A stretch of DNA of 64,000 nucleotides, taken from assembly GCA_016801845.1 (NCBI GenBank), contig CM028906.1, forward strand, positions 6,917,001 through 6,981,000, in the 5' to 3' direction. The notes beneath the pieces were generated by a model. That model was given only the letters and a program-made list of their open reading frames with translations, was not told where the DNA came from and ran no database searches. Shown here piece by piece: positions 24,401 to 38,500 of this stretch. The first letter of the stretch is position 1. Each line of letters opens with the position of its first letter. Origin of the DNA: Polydactylus sextarius. Lineage: Eukaryota; Chordata; Actinopteri; Polynemidae. Made by a program: the position numbers and the translations under genes.

Positions 24401-27400
24401 AAAAAAACAAAAAAAAAAAACAAGACATAATACATGCTTATTGTAATGGGGATGTGTGCAACTAGAGATTAGCTTTTAGTCAGCTACTGTTTTAAAGGGA
24501 AATGAGCCAATAGCTGCAAATTCTCCTTGATTTTGTTTGGTTTGTTTTATTGTTTTTTGTGTATTTTTCATCTTTTGTTGGAATCATTTGCATTAGATGT
24601 TTTTCTAGATAGACAAAAGCACAACTGCCGTTTATTATCACATTATTTTAGTTTTTTTTTTTATTATTATTTTCTTTCTTTTCTTTTTTAAGGACAATGT
24701 GCAACGCCTTCATTAAGAAAGCTGCTATTATTGTTCACTGTGTAATACATATGAGAATTTCCTTCTTTTTTTTTTCTCCTTCATGTCAGTGGGTTCATTG
24801 TTTTTTTACATTTTTTTTTTTTCCTTGTGTCTTTCCACTATCCATAAAAAAGACTTCAGCATATGACCGCTGAGGTCAAATGTGATTTATGCAATAAAAT
24901 GTTTACTGGGGTCATGACACCACAGGAGACCCAGAGTGGTTGTATAGACTTTGCAATCCAAGCACAATGTGCAAAAGCTACCATTTTTTTAGTCCCAGGA
25001 AGAGAGGTGTTTATATACAGAGGAAATCTTTGTGCTTTAAAGAAAATAAATAAAAAAAAAAAATTGCTTTTTAAAGGTGTAAAAAAAATAAATAAAATAA
25101 AAAAGCATTTTTCTTAAACTCCTGGTCTCATCTCTTTCTCTCATATGTTGAACTGGTTTATTATTCTTGTCCACGGTGAAGCCGATCAGTCAATCAACAC
25201 AATGATTCATCTGCAGCCGATTTGAGACATTGATCATCGGTCGTCGACATTTCACATGAAACTGCAAAAACATTTACGTCTTTTCTTTGTCTTTGTGTTT
25301 GCTCAGTAACTGAGCGTGGAGTCGGTTAATAGAGAAAAATTAAATAGGTTAATTAAAAAATAATAATGGCCAATGACAAATATGCAACGCTCTTTAAATC
25401 TTTTGTCTCCCCCTTTTGGCACTAAGTGTAAATACACTATTTCATACAAGGACATTTCCATAGTTTTGAGACAATAATTCTCTCTCTTTTCTCTTTCATT
25501 CTTTCATCACTATCCAATGAGAAAAATGTACAAATTGACGTGTCTTTATTTATTTTATCTTGACCATCACAGCACCTTCAGCTTCCTATGTTTTTTCTGT
25601 TTTTGTAGTTTAACTATCACCTCACTGTAGCTGTGGTTACTAGTCAGGTACCTCCATTTGAACAAAAGTTTGAATGGAACAGATGTTTGTTTATTTTGTT
25701 TAAAAAAAAAAAAAAAAAAAAAAGAAAATTCCCACCCCTTACTTGCTCATACTCAACAGAAAAAAGGAAAAACAGTAAATCCTATATTTCTCCATATATC
25801 CACCAGGCTCTGCTATGTCTGGTGTTTTACCTCTAGAGTTTTAGCTCCTCGTGTCCACCGACTGTGCGGTAGAGAAACAGTTTGTTCAGACCGAACGTCC
25901 TCACTGTTAGACTGCCGAGAAAAAAAACAATCCTGATTAATAATTTATCTTAATTAGGCTATTGCAGTATCCAGTGAGAAGCGCAGACACCTGAGAAGGA
26001 CTGTATCTCCCGCCACCCGCCTGCATTTTTCATTACCTTCTGGCATTTATACAATCCAACCATAATATCTCCCCCACAGCCACACCGCGCACCCCCACGC
26101 ATCTCATTCCTCCTCCTAATGATATCACAGTCCCTCCTGACACTAAGTCCATCTCCCAGGCCTGTAATTAACCCTACGTAAACTCAATAAGCTCAGTCTC
26201 TTCACAGCCTCATCTTCGACCTCTTCTGCTGCTGCTCAAGACGTCTTTGAGGTGGTTGTGATTTTTTTCCAGCCTCTGGAGGCCGGAGCCTTTATGGCGT
26301 CTATCAGTTTACACACTTGATGAAGTTAACACACTGTTGAACCCTACATTGTTTAGATTTTGGGGTTTGTGGGGTTTGTTGTGGTCTAAAAGGAAAGTGC
26401 AAGAAGAGAAACCTGACATAGTGCATCATGACAGTTCAAGGCCCAGAAAGGTTTTTAGAGGTTTGTGGTCTTTTCATTTAGAGGAGTGACACCCACATAA
26501 AAGTTTTTTGGGTTTTTTTTTTTTTTTTGCTTTTTAATCTCAAGTTTGATATTTTGCGAAGTACGCTTTCTGGCAGTAAGTTAGAGATGAGAAAATCAAT
26601 ACCCCTCATATCTGTCCGGTACACCTGAGGCTACAGTCACCAGCTGCTAAGCTGGAAAAAGTGGAAGAAAGAGGGAAACATTTCACCTGGCTGTGTTAAC
26701 ATTTAAAAAAAAATACACAAGGATTTATCAGTTTTGCTAATAAACACATTTTGATGTTGGTTTTTGTGCAAATTAAAACAAAATCATTGTGCTGTGTGTT
26801 GTGATTTTTTCTTCTGGGCTGAACCAGACACATTATTTCTCCCGTGAAGAGTTTTCAGTGAACAGGCTGTGACTGTGGCTTTATATCTAAGAGACAGATG
26901 TGAGCAGTATCAAGTTTCACATCTAATTGTCCATGAGAGAGAAGCACTCCTTTAAAACTTGGCTCTGTTATTAGCAGCTACCTCAGCAGTCTTACTGTAA
27001 AGCTTTTCTAAATCATTAGAGAATCTGTTCCTCCCCCATATTTTGACAACAATGATTATTTCTATTTCTGCTGTTAAGCAGAGCAGTGTTGTCAAATTCA
27101 GCTCAGGCTCATCGTCTCTGTGCTGGATGAGCACCAGAGACAGAGATATGCTCATTTCAATAAAATCAATCTAAAATGAATCTTGTTCTCCTGTTTCTGA
27201 TTCCAAACCTGGTAATTACTGATTTATTTATTTTTATTTATTTATTTGTGTGTTTTATGAACAGCTGGCTCATTTTTTGTGGAGAGAAGAGAGAATTAAA
27301 GTCCTCAGCAATGCAATCGCCAGCAGAGTCAGGTGCTGGTAGAGTACAACGAGCAGAGTAGACAGAGCAGCAGCAGCTGGCAGAGAAAAAAAAAAAGAAA

Positions 27401-30400
27401 AAGTGATGAGAAAAATGACACAGAGATGTAGAGGAAAGAAGGAGAAAGGGGAGGATCTGTGGTGGCGGAGAGGGATTTCTAGATTGAGCAGAGACAAAAA
27501 AAAAAGCTGTGAAAGGCTGAAATTCAACAGAGGAAAAAGAGCGCCTCGAGTCTAACAACTATTAATAATGTATCAGGAGGGCGTCTGCCACATACGCTCC
27601 TCATCTGGAGACACAAACTACACCTCATCAACCAAAACACCAGGGAGGCACCAACTCCTCCAGCAGCTGCAGTGCAGTGTAACATCCATCTGTCCCTCTG
27701 TAAGGTCACACTACCACAACAGCACCAAGTCACATGATCACTTATATATATATTAGTATTAGTATTATTAAATTCTTGACATTGAAAATGAAATGTTTGG
27801 TCCTCATTATAGCCATTTGAAAATTAATTGTGTACATTTACTTATTTATGATCGCAAAGCTCAATGAGGACTCTATTTCTAATGTCAGACTAACACAGAT
27901 TTCTTCTTCACTTTTCTCTCTAAACATCCTCCGTTCTTTGTGCCGTTGACTCCAACAGATATTCCATTGAGACTCTGGTTCACGTTGACATGATGCATCA
28001 CATCATTTCTGCAGATTTGTCATCTGCACATCCACACTGCAAATCTCCTGCTACATCCTAAAGAATATGGATCTGACGATTGTTGACAACGCTGAAGTTC
28101 ACTTAACTCACGTTGATGAGACGTGACGTTATTGTGATGGCAGAAGAAAATGGTAAACTTAAAGTGGTGCACAGCATCATTAGTAATACTGAGATTGGCT
28201 GTGGCATTCAAACCGTGACTGATTGGTGTTAAACACCACCACTACCACTCACCAGCAGCAGCAGCAGCCTGGACAGTTGACACAAGACATGTTGAGTCCA
28301 TAGATCCAGGTTGATATTATCTTCTGATCCTAGCATGTGCAAGGTTCCCATCCACCTCGGTCTCAGACTGTTTTTTGTTTATTTTGCACAATTCTGTCTC
28401 AACCTCTGGAGACTGTTGTGTGTGTGGAAACCTCCAGGGAGATCAGGAGTTTTTTTTTTTTTTTCAGAAATGCTCAGACCAGCCTGTCTGACCTGCCATG
28501 TCACTGTCAAATTCAGTGCCATCACTTTTTTCCCTCCGTTCTGGTATTTCACATAAATGTTAACTCAAGCCTCTGACCTGTATCTGTCAGGGACCTCGAG
28601 CAGTTGCATGAATAACAGGTGAACTGGTGTTTCCTAATAAAATCCTTGATGAGTCTGTCTCTTTATCCAGCTGCTGAACTTAAGCACAACTTTGTTGTTA
28701 AAAATATTTTGCTAACAAGTCAAATGGTTTCCAAACTAATTTCTATTTATTATGGATCCAAAACACATTTAGACTGGAATTAGTCATTGAAGAACTATGT
28801 GTGTGAGTTTGTGTGTGTGGGGTTTTGTGATTTTGTGATAATCTTGTTTCATTTTGAAGATTTATTCAATATCAAACTGTGCAAAGGATCTCAAGAATAT
28901 ATATTTTTTGCCAATAATTATATTCTTCTCATCTGCTTGACAAAGAGAAGTAAACCCAGAAATAACAAGACAAGTACCTTCTTTTTAAATAAAGAGGAAT
29001 AAAATGTCAATATTACTCATCAAACAAACTGGTTAAAATAGTGATTGTATCAATCTATGCAGCTCAAACTAAACTACAGGACACTGCTGAGTTCACATTC
29101 ATGCACGAACAATAATAATGTTCCATGAATATAATATATGATGTAACTCTAATAGTAGAAATTACTCTGAATTATACATCCTTTTTCTTAATAACACTTC
29201 CACACTTTTTTGATTGAGGACTTTACTTTTAATGGAACATTTTTATTGTTTTATTTCTACTTTTACAAAAATAAAAGAAAGTGACTACGAATAAAATCTT
29301 ATTGAATTTATTATTGACAGTAATATCCGAGAAGCGTTTTAATGTCACAGTTGACCGACGTGGAGACGCAGAGTAACCGCCATCAAATCACTCTAGAGGA
29401 GTTAAATGAAGTGGAGCCAGTCTCAAGTTATATAAAATGGAAATACTTCGTGTGCAAATGGGAGATCTCTACCACTGCGAGGAAATGAAATCATAATCAT
29501 TGTGAGATTAAAAAGTGTTGTGTTGGAATGTGTTGGAAGACTTTGGACCATCCTACAGTCATCTGAAGTAAACAAGGTTTTTTTTTTTTTCCATATTAAA
29601 GAAAGCAACGTTTGCATCAGCAGCAATGAGTCAAATGAATGCTTAATGTGAGAAGCTACTTAGTAGTTGTGCTGATGTTACACAAATATTCAGGGCTTGC
29701 CACAGGAGGCTCAACTCAGCATCGAAGTGAGAGAGAGGGAGAGAGGAATGGGAGGGAGGGTTATGGCCTGAAGCGAACTTGTTACTTTTTCTCATTAAGA
29801 GTCAATAAAAGAAGTGAGCTGCTCTTCAAGACCTTCATGTCCCTGCAGTGATGCACTTTAATTCCCATGATGTTTCCAAAAAACAAAAAAAAAAAAAAAA
29901 AAAAAAACATGACTTTGTGGTGTGAGGTCACTAAATGATAAATGAATTAATTAAAACGAATTTATGAAATCTATAAAATCTGAGTTCAGAGGACACTGAG
30001 GTCCTCGTGGGGTTTTTGTTTCTCATACATCTTCATAATCAACCTAAGTACCAGTTCAACCCTCCGCAGCTTCTGTTTGACAGCACTGACACCTTGTGGT
30101 GACACGAGATGGTTCAAGTGTCCGGAAATACCAACACGTCCTACAAATATCATGACGCTGAGGTTAGTTCTAATTTTTATTGTCCATTCATAAAAAGGGG
30201 GAAGTAAATGTGAAATCCAGAACAAAGTATCTCATTTATAGATGGTGTTTATAGATTCACTGTAGTCCAACTCTTAGCAAAAGACTCACAAACTCTTGTG
30301 GAGGAATGACTGTTTATCTTTCATCGGGTGTTTTACTGCTGGTTGTGTGGAGGGAGGTGTCTGATGGCAGAGACATTGTGATAAACTTTACTTTAATTTT

Positions 30401-30417
30401 TTTCATTTTTTATTTTT

Positions 30418-30455
30418 TCAAGTGTTTCAAGTGTATTTTGTCAAGTGTTCAAGTG
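30418..30455 (+). promoter_or_regulatory. Cluster of four TCAAGTG motifs (NKX2-type sites)
   Basis: Exact TCAAGTG heptamers start at 30418, 30427, 30441 and 30449, all on the same strand within 38 bases. TYAAGTG is the established core of NK2-class homeodomain sites. The cluster lies about 2 kb upstream of the paqr5 TATA box. It could be an enhancer, or simply a small local tandem duplication. Confidence 0.4.
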
Positions 30456-32305
30456 CAAAAACAATATGTCAAACCAGAAACATGTTGGGACCACTCAGCT
30501 TTGTTTTGTTTATTTGCATCACAGAGCCGTGGAGTCAGATCGGTATGTCCTGTGCTCTGTGTGTGGGACAGGTTTGGTTTTCAGAGAGTGACCTCTTGAC
30601 CTTACGGGACCGCACCTATCCCAAAGTAATGAGCTTTCAGCGTTATTAATTCAAAGAAAAATGGGCTCACAATGGGAAGAACATATATTTAAAAAAATGT
30701 TTCAACTTGAAGTTAATTAGTAAAGTCTGTGGTCTGCTCATGTTCTCAGTGTTGTCACCATCTTCTTACAAATAACTTTGTTTTCTTCGCTCGACCTTGT
30801 TTTCTACCCCCGGCTCTCCTGGGGCATAAACCTCAGCACTTGACTTTGTTTATACTGTCGCCACTAAAAGTCTTGATGACTCACATATTAACTGCACTGA
30901 ATGAGTCTGAGCCAAACTAAACTGACTTCCAGTCAGATGCGTCTCCAGTTGTTTATTTATTCTGTTTTTTTTTTCTTTCTTTCTCTGTTTTTTTTTTTTG
31001 TTTGTTTTTTTTTTTTGTTTTGTTTTGTTTTTTTGGTGTAAACCCACCGTGTTGCTTGGGCTCTGCTCCTCTGAGAGAAGACAGAATGAGATCCCAAGGT
31101 GCTTCTGCTGTCGGGCATGTTTTGGTTCATCACACCGATTGCAGCTTACAACAAAACATGGTACATTACTGAGGGCAGTTTTAATAAAAAAAAAAAAAAA
31201 ACAAACACAAAACAAAAACACTACTGGCTGATGATTAAGAAATTGCACTTTCAGATTTAGAGCCGTTTTCTTTTGTTTCTGTTTTTTGAAACAGATTTAA
31301 TGTAGAAATGTGGAATATCGTCAATATACTTGCACTGATAGTTTATTCAGAACCAGAATAATATGAGTTTTCTAACAGCTCTTTGAGATAAAATATTAAC
31401 TTATCGTTTATGTTTAAACACAAGCAAGCATGACGTCTTGTTGCCAGTTATTCATTAATACAGATTTAACTTAAAACTACACAGCTTGTAAAAAGGCCAG
31501 AGTGAAAAAGAGGAATAATAACTGTTATTCAGTCCACTTTTTTCTTTTTTAATTCCATGTAACATGAGAAAACCATAAAAAAAAAAAAAAAAAAAAAAAA
31601 CAAAGTGCAAACATCTCCCACTTTCTACTTCCCAATTCTGCACCGGCAACTAGACATGTTTGCCTTCATTGCTTCAGAGTTAGTTTAGAGAGATAAGAAG
31701 CTCTGCCAGGGCTGGGCCGTGTCTGCTGGGTGTGACGGCCGCCACTGGTCTCATGGCAGATGGTGACATGTCAGTTGAACCAGAGGACGAGCAAGAAAGT
31801 GGAATGAAAGAAACTCCCTGTTGACTTTTCAGCCCATTCACACCCTCCATTCATTCATGATGTCGACCCTTATCTGGTCCGGCTGAAACTCAGATAACAC
31901 TTGTTGAGTTCAGAGCGGAGCTCAACTTCTTTTTTCCTGCAACTTGCAACCTCAGATTGTGGCAGGAAATGAGTAAAATAATCTTAATATTTGATAATGT
32001 TAAAGCCATTCACAGATGAGTTTCTTTGGCAGTGAGGTTAGAATTTTCCCTGAAACCTGTTCTACTGGATCGCCTGTCAGGTCTCTGTCACACGAGGACA
32101 ACACAACTTCAGGAAGGAGATTCTTGTTTTGAAAACAACAGCATGTTTCATTTTTTGTTGTTGCTAAGATGCTGTGATTAGACAATTAGAACAATGGTCA
32201 TCATCCTGGTCCAATCTTGAAAAAACTTCATTCTTTATTTACACAAACATCTTTGTGTTCTTGTGGCAGTTGTGTGTGTATACACCTGAGTGCACCTCCA
32301 CAGAG

Positions 32306-32354
32306 ACAGCAGCAGCAGCAGTAGGAGGAGGAGAAGGCGGAGGAGGAGGAGGAG
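32306..32354. repeat. CAG and GGA triplet repeats upstream of paqr5
   Basis: About five CAG units run into a GGA/GAA/GGC purine tract that ends about 90 bases before the TATA box. The tract is strongly strand-asymmetric (purines on the + strand). Confidence 0.85.
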
Positions 32355-32444
32355 TGGCTCAGGTATACTGGATATTCTCGCTGGGTTTGATGAGGGAGGA
32401 GATGAAGGGGAGGAACCCTGAAAACGGCATGGCAACGCTAACCC

Positions 32445-32450
32445 TATAAA
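32445..32450 (+). promoter_or_regulatory. paqr5: TATA box of paqr5
   Basis: CCTATAAAGTC, 74 bases upstream of the paqr5 ATG. It is followed by GC-richer sequence with CAG units, placing the transcription start near 32475 and giving a 5' UTR of about 45 nt. Confidence 0.6.
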
Positions 32451-32518
32451 GTCGCAGGCACACCCTGCCGGCGGCTTCAGTTCAGCTCACCTCGCAGGCC
32501 GCAGCAGCAGCAGAAATC

Positions 32519-35500
32519 ATGCTAAGCCTCAGATTACCACGAGTCTTCACCATCAATCAAGTCCCCAAAGTAAGTTCTACTTCCGTGTATCTGGACATTT
32601 AGGCCTCGTTTGACTGAGCTGGACCCAGTCAGGAACAATCATTACATAATAAACTTGAATGAAGCTTTTGTGTATTTAGGACAGATGTGCTTCTGATTTT
32701 TAATAACATCATTGGCATTGGCTTCTGACCCATCACAGTTAAAAGCGTCCAGTTTTTCCACAACAAAAAGAAAATGAACTTCAGCCTTTTGGATCTTTGA
32801 CCACTGAATTTTACATTACACAAGCATCAACATATTTAGTTTAAAATAGATTTAAGAAAGTTCTCCCAGACTTCATGACTGACTCTAGGACTAACCGAGA
32901 GATGTGTTTTTTGAGGTTTTCCATGAGGACAGCATCATCTCTGGCTACCGACACCCCCGCAGCTCAGCCACCGACTGCATCCTGAGCCTGTTCCAGTTGA
33001 CCAATGAGACGCTCAACATATGGACCCACTTTCTGCCCACCTGGTAACAGCTGACAAATGATATTTTCCTCGCAATACATCACAGATTTAATATTTAGAA
33101 ACATACGTTTTCCACTTGCCTGGTAGATCCACTGTGTTTGGTACATTTGCACATTGAAATTCTGTTTTTTTTTTTTTTTTATGGTTTTTGGAGGCTAGTG
33201 ACCTAATGTAACAAGTATTGACAACTCAACAAACAGGTAGAGTTCAAGACAAGAATCAAGAACAACTCCCTGCAACGTGTTTGTGATTTCATCACACCAA
33301 ATTCTTACCATAACAGAACAGAGCGATCCTGTTTTCAACACAGACAGGAAGCATATTTAATATATTGAACACAATCATCAGGAGCCATAAAAACACAGCA
33401 GAGGAAGAGCAAACCCTGGAAATATGATACAAATATGAGATTTCTTTTTGTTTCACTAAACTATTAGAGGAATGTTACAGTCTCCTCTACAGAGCTCCTT
33501 CAGACTGCTACTTCTTGACAAGCATTTTACATAATTATTCATTTGCTGAGTCAGTTTACATTGCATTTGCATTTTGTTTTTTATCAATTTAGAAACTCGT
33601 CCACCTCAGCCAAGTGTGAAAACATTAAGGGCGAAAACATTTTGTGGTATTTGTGGTAAACTTCAAGCAGGTGGAAATGATGAAAGTGAGCGTGTTTATG
33701 TGTCATGTGTCGTCACGTGGTCATGGAGACACATAGTTTAGCAGAAACTTCCACGTGACTTTGGCATGTGGTTATACACCTGATGTTGTCATCGCAGTAG
33801 TGTAACAACAGTGTAGGCTACAAGTCATGAAAATGTATGTGTGTAATTAAGAACAACATGGAGAATTCAAGGATAGGTGTAGTCTAACACATTGATACTT
33901 AGTTATTATGAAATAACTAGTGAGTACTATGGACTGGAATGTTAACGACATTGTGTCTGGTGTCGGCCCATCACAAGATCGTCTCTAGTTCATGTTCATG
34001 TGCTTCAAATTCAACACATGCTGCAGTGATGAGGCAATGCAGTAAATGGAGAATCAAACCTAAGTAAACAAACAAACATGTAACCTTAGTTGGTTGCAAA
34101 CATTACCTCACTTAGTTTGTTTAGCTAAATTATGTTTGAAAAATTAGTTGAAAGTTTAAAGAGCTAGTCATTTAAACTAAGATAACATGAAAATTATTTA
34201 TAAAACTGAGTTGACACAACTAACTGACCCTGGAACATGATAAACGTTGTCTCATTGTCTTGTTGTTTCTTTGAGTTTTCTCAGATTCTAAACATTTACT
34301 GACCGACTCCAACTGCAGAAAAACAAAAAGAAAGTCAAAGACAGAAATGTTGAGGGAGGACGATGGATGGAGGATGAGACTATTGTTCACATCCGTCTAC
34401 TTTACATCTCTACACTGTATGTTCTTTCTAAGTAAAGTTGTGTCTCCTCAGCTTCCTCCCAGAGTTCAGTGTTTGGCAAACACAGACACTACAAATAGCA
34501 TGACAGTAAAATCCTCTCTGTGTACAATCATGTGAGCATATGTTAGGATTTAAAGTGCTACAAAGGATCTTTCTCCCACTGATTATACTGCACTTCCTCC
34601 CTGCTGAGATGCCAGTTGCTTTGACTGCATAGTCCACAGGGAAAATGTGTGTACGTGTGTGATTTTGTGTGTGTGTGTTGAGGATATACTAAGGGCACAT
34701 GGGTGTTTGGGTCATGGGACGTGGCGTAGACCTACAGGCCAGTCGTTAATGAGCAGATCTGTGCTTGAGGCTTTCATATGAGTTGCCACAATTAGTTAAC
34801 TGCTCAGTGACAGGGAAAAGCACAAATAATGTTGATTTGTTAATGAGGTGCACTGAGACGTGGAAACGGTGGCTACGATACACAAGGCAAACTATGGCCT
34901 CCTGATAAGATTAAGCCTTTTGTGCAGAACTGTTAGCTGTTGTGTAACAGACACTTGCTGACAAACACGTGATTTAACTGACTGAAAATCTACATGATAC
35001 TCAATTATGAACATCTTGATTTTTTCCCACTCTGACTGGGATGGCAAACCACTGCTGTAAACACGGCTAATTAAATATCTTTGTCTTGGTTGTCGCGTTG
35101 TGGGCGCTCTGCTGAAGCCTGTTGGAGAAGGTAATTGGGCATTAGACAGAAAGTTTATACATTTCTGCTGTTTTGGAGCTGGGCTCATTAGTAAGCTTCT
35201 GTATCTGACTTGCTCCATGGTTCAGTGCTTTCTGTCACCTCACATCAAGGAGCTGTTTAAATGTTTCAGCAGGGTTGGTCTGAAAAGTTGAGGCAGCTGT
35301 GGCCTAGGAGGTGGAGTGTGTTGTCCAGTGGTTTGACCTCTGGCTCCAGTCTCCAAGATACTGAACTCGCACGTGGATGAAAAGTGTTATTTACCATAAG
35401 TTATCATGTTATTAAATATTAACACAAATATCATTTTGATATCTTAGAAAAAACAAACAGAACAAACAAAAAACAGATTTGCTATCTTGCTGAGAGTTGG

Positions 35501-38500
35501 ATGATGAGACCAACTTTGCTTTCATCTTGCTTTTATCTGTGCATGAAATATGGATGAGGATGCAAAATATACACGGTATGTCCCTATCAGCTTAGAAATG
35601 AACAGTAATGGAGTTGTAGATATACTGGAAGTTACTTACTGTGTGTTTGCCCTGTACCTACACCCATATTTGGTGTATAATCTATAAATATCATTTGTTC
35701 ATTGTTACACATGTAAGAGGTAATGCTGCTCCCTTATTATCTCATATATGTGCAAACACTTCAGTGATATTACTATTGATACTGTACCGAGGGACATATT
35801 GAGTAATCAACCAGGTACAGGTCAAGTTAATCAGCTTCATGTGGCCTCTATCTTCTGACAGGTACTTCCTGTGGAAGCTAGTGACGGTGGTGCTGATGCA
35901 GACCGTGTGGCAGGACTCCTTCACATGGCCTCTGGTCATCTTCCTGCTCTCATGCTGCATTTATCCGCTGGCGTCGAGCTGCGCTCACACCTTCAGCAGC
36001 ATGTCGCCACGGGCTCGCCACATCTGCTTCTTCTTTGACTATGGTGCTCTCAGCTTCTACAGCCTGGGTAAGTGTCTATATAATAAAAAATCTAAAATCT
36101 ATATAATGATGAAACAACGCAGATAATTATTCCTCATCAACAAATTTATTTGTTGATATGAATTAATATGAACAATTCTATCAAGATAAGACTTTGGTTC
36201 AATCTCTCAGTGTTAACTGAGTGTATTTTTAAGTTTCTTAAAAATGTTCTATGTTCTTATATGAAAAACAACAACGATATAAACAATAAAACAACAAAAG
36301 AACACTAAAGGGAAGGCAAAGTTTAGAAAATAATTGAATAATCTCTGGACAAAATATCTTGGACTGAAACAAAGCTACAGTTGTAGGTTTATGTAGCAGT
36401 ATTCAAAGTTTATAATGATACACTGTTGATGTGTTGCTGCTGACGCAGGGTCGGCCATCATCTACTCAGCTTACGTTTTCCCCGACAAGTGGGTGAACAG
36501 CTTCTTCCACCAGTGCTACGTCCCCGTCTCTGTGGTCAACACTGTGGTGTGCACCGGTATAGCCTGCTACTCCAGGTACAGTGAGAAGATTCATTTTAAA
36601 CAGATGACGCTGGTCATATTCAAACATTGTATTTTTCTTATAAAAAAGGAGAAGATGAACATGTTAAGACAGGTTAACATGCTGACCAATCAACTGTTAT
36701 ACACTATATAACAAGAGCTTCAGTTACACATGCACACAACACATGCTGGTGTTTACATGAGCTGATGCACTTAATCATGAAATGCATGAAGTGCTCAATG
36801 ATTTTCTTTCTAGCTTAATGTCTGATTATATTATATTATTTATTCTGCATGAGGTGTTTATCCATGTAAACATACCTAATGACAACTAACAGTAAAACAT
36901 GTTTTTAATCAAATAAGGACACACACTTTAAGATAAATAATCAAAATCCAATGTTTGTAATTCAAAAGGTCATAGTCAGTGATGGGAAAACATCACTTTA
37001 ATTACCTGTCTGTCTATCTTTATCTATTGAATTTACAACAATTGTCACATTGTCAGCACGTTCACAACAATGCACTGGTTTAACGTTGGCTTCTTCTTTC
37101 ACTCATGTCTCCCCACTGCTAAGGCTTGGCTTACCATTTCTGCAATATAATCATGACACCATAAAGAGGTAAAGATCAAGCATTTACCTGAAGAAAAATG
37201 CTTCTCCTTTCTCTTCACTTCACTCTGTCTAAAATGATATTTGTTGCTCCTTGAAATGATTTTTGTAAAACGCTGACTTCTGCCCCACAAACGATTTCAG
37301 CAGAAGAATTGAGCAACTCGCTGTTTAATACAATGGGTGTAACCGGACTGTGACAATGGGACCTGCCCAAAACAGCGATTAACTTCAAGTTTAGTTTCAG
37401 TCAGACAGGTTAGAGGAGCTGACAAAACGAGCAGCGGAGGCCTTTATTTTCTTTTTCTAGGCTGTGGTTCTCTATAGTACATGCAGTTTTTAAAAACACA
37501 TTCCTTAGATTTAACATATGTTCTTAACATACGTGAGAACAATTAACATAACATTTCAACTACACCCACGTAGATCATTCCAGTTTCAGTTCTTTAGTAT
37601 TTATGTTTTATACTTTTAAATCAATAACACATGCATGTGTATTAACATACCTGAGCTACTGCTCAAGATGTTTGCATACCTCGTACGTCGTGTATCATCC
37701 TCCACAGCTGTGACATGAAGTAACCACGAGGAATACTCCTCAAATATTATTTCAAGCCTTTGTTGCATTTCACCACTGAAGATAATGTCTGTTGTTTCAG
37801 ATTCCCCGAGTGCCAGAGTCCAAAGTTCAGCAAATGTCTTCGTGTTGTTGCCTTTGCTTACCCCTACCTGTTTGACAGCATTCCTCTCTTCTACAGGGTA
37901 CGGTCACGTAAACTTCATACATCACTGTCAATACGTAAGACACACTGAAGGATATGGGAGAGAGTGTGATTTTATTTCATAGGATCCTGAATTTAAAGCG
38001 TAACATCACGGTGAATGTGGCAGTTAGTGCATGTAAATATCACTATATTTACATGCACTACTAAAATATAAAGTCAGTGAACAACTGATGCAGAGAGGGT
38101 TTTCACCGGGAATTAGTTTTTAAAAAAAGGTAGCTACATGATATATTATATTTATAATATATGTTATGATGAAATAAAAGATGAATTTTCTATGAAACTG
38201 TTAGCATTTGAGCATTGAATCAAAAAAAAAAAAAAATCTGTAGGTGACATGACATCTAGGTCATTGGGAGGCAAAAAGCCAAACATTTCCCTGTTTAATT
38301 TCATAAATCTTACCTTAACCCTGTTATAGAAAATGAAGCAAACATAAAATTACCTGAAGGTTTAGATTTTCTAAATAAAGCACCCTTCAAGCTGTTGTGT
38401 TATAACAGAAAACGTTTTTATAAATTCAAGGTGGTGACTTGATTAAAACAAAACCGTGGAAAAAGGAAAGAAATGTTCTCTTAGCAAGTTTGCAAAACTT

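Larger units (their letters stand above)
20690..25120 (+). other. glce: glce 3' UTR and downstream flank (extent uncertain)
   Basis: The nearest canonical poly(A) signal after the stop codon is AATAAA at 21258-21263, giving a 3' UTR of about 0.6 kb. A second plausible signal lies at 24893-24898, and A-rich AATAAA repeats follow at about 25045-25105. That would fit a long 3' UTR of about 4.2 kb containing the TG repeat. No coding potential is seen. Which end is used cannot be decided from sequence alone. Confidence 0.5.
25121..32440. other. Intergenic region glce-paqr5
   Basis: No gene is recognised. It holds many A/T homopolymers (for example 25701-25722, 29888-29907, 31577-31600), a T/G-rich block at about 30966-31035, and the TCAAGTG cluster at 30418-30455. 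Two stretches, near 22416 and 25936, share a 22-bp homeodomain-like sequence with two mismatches. Small open frames in this region have low-complexity translations and no family likeness. Confidence 0.7.
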
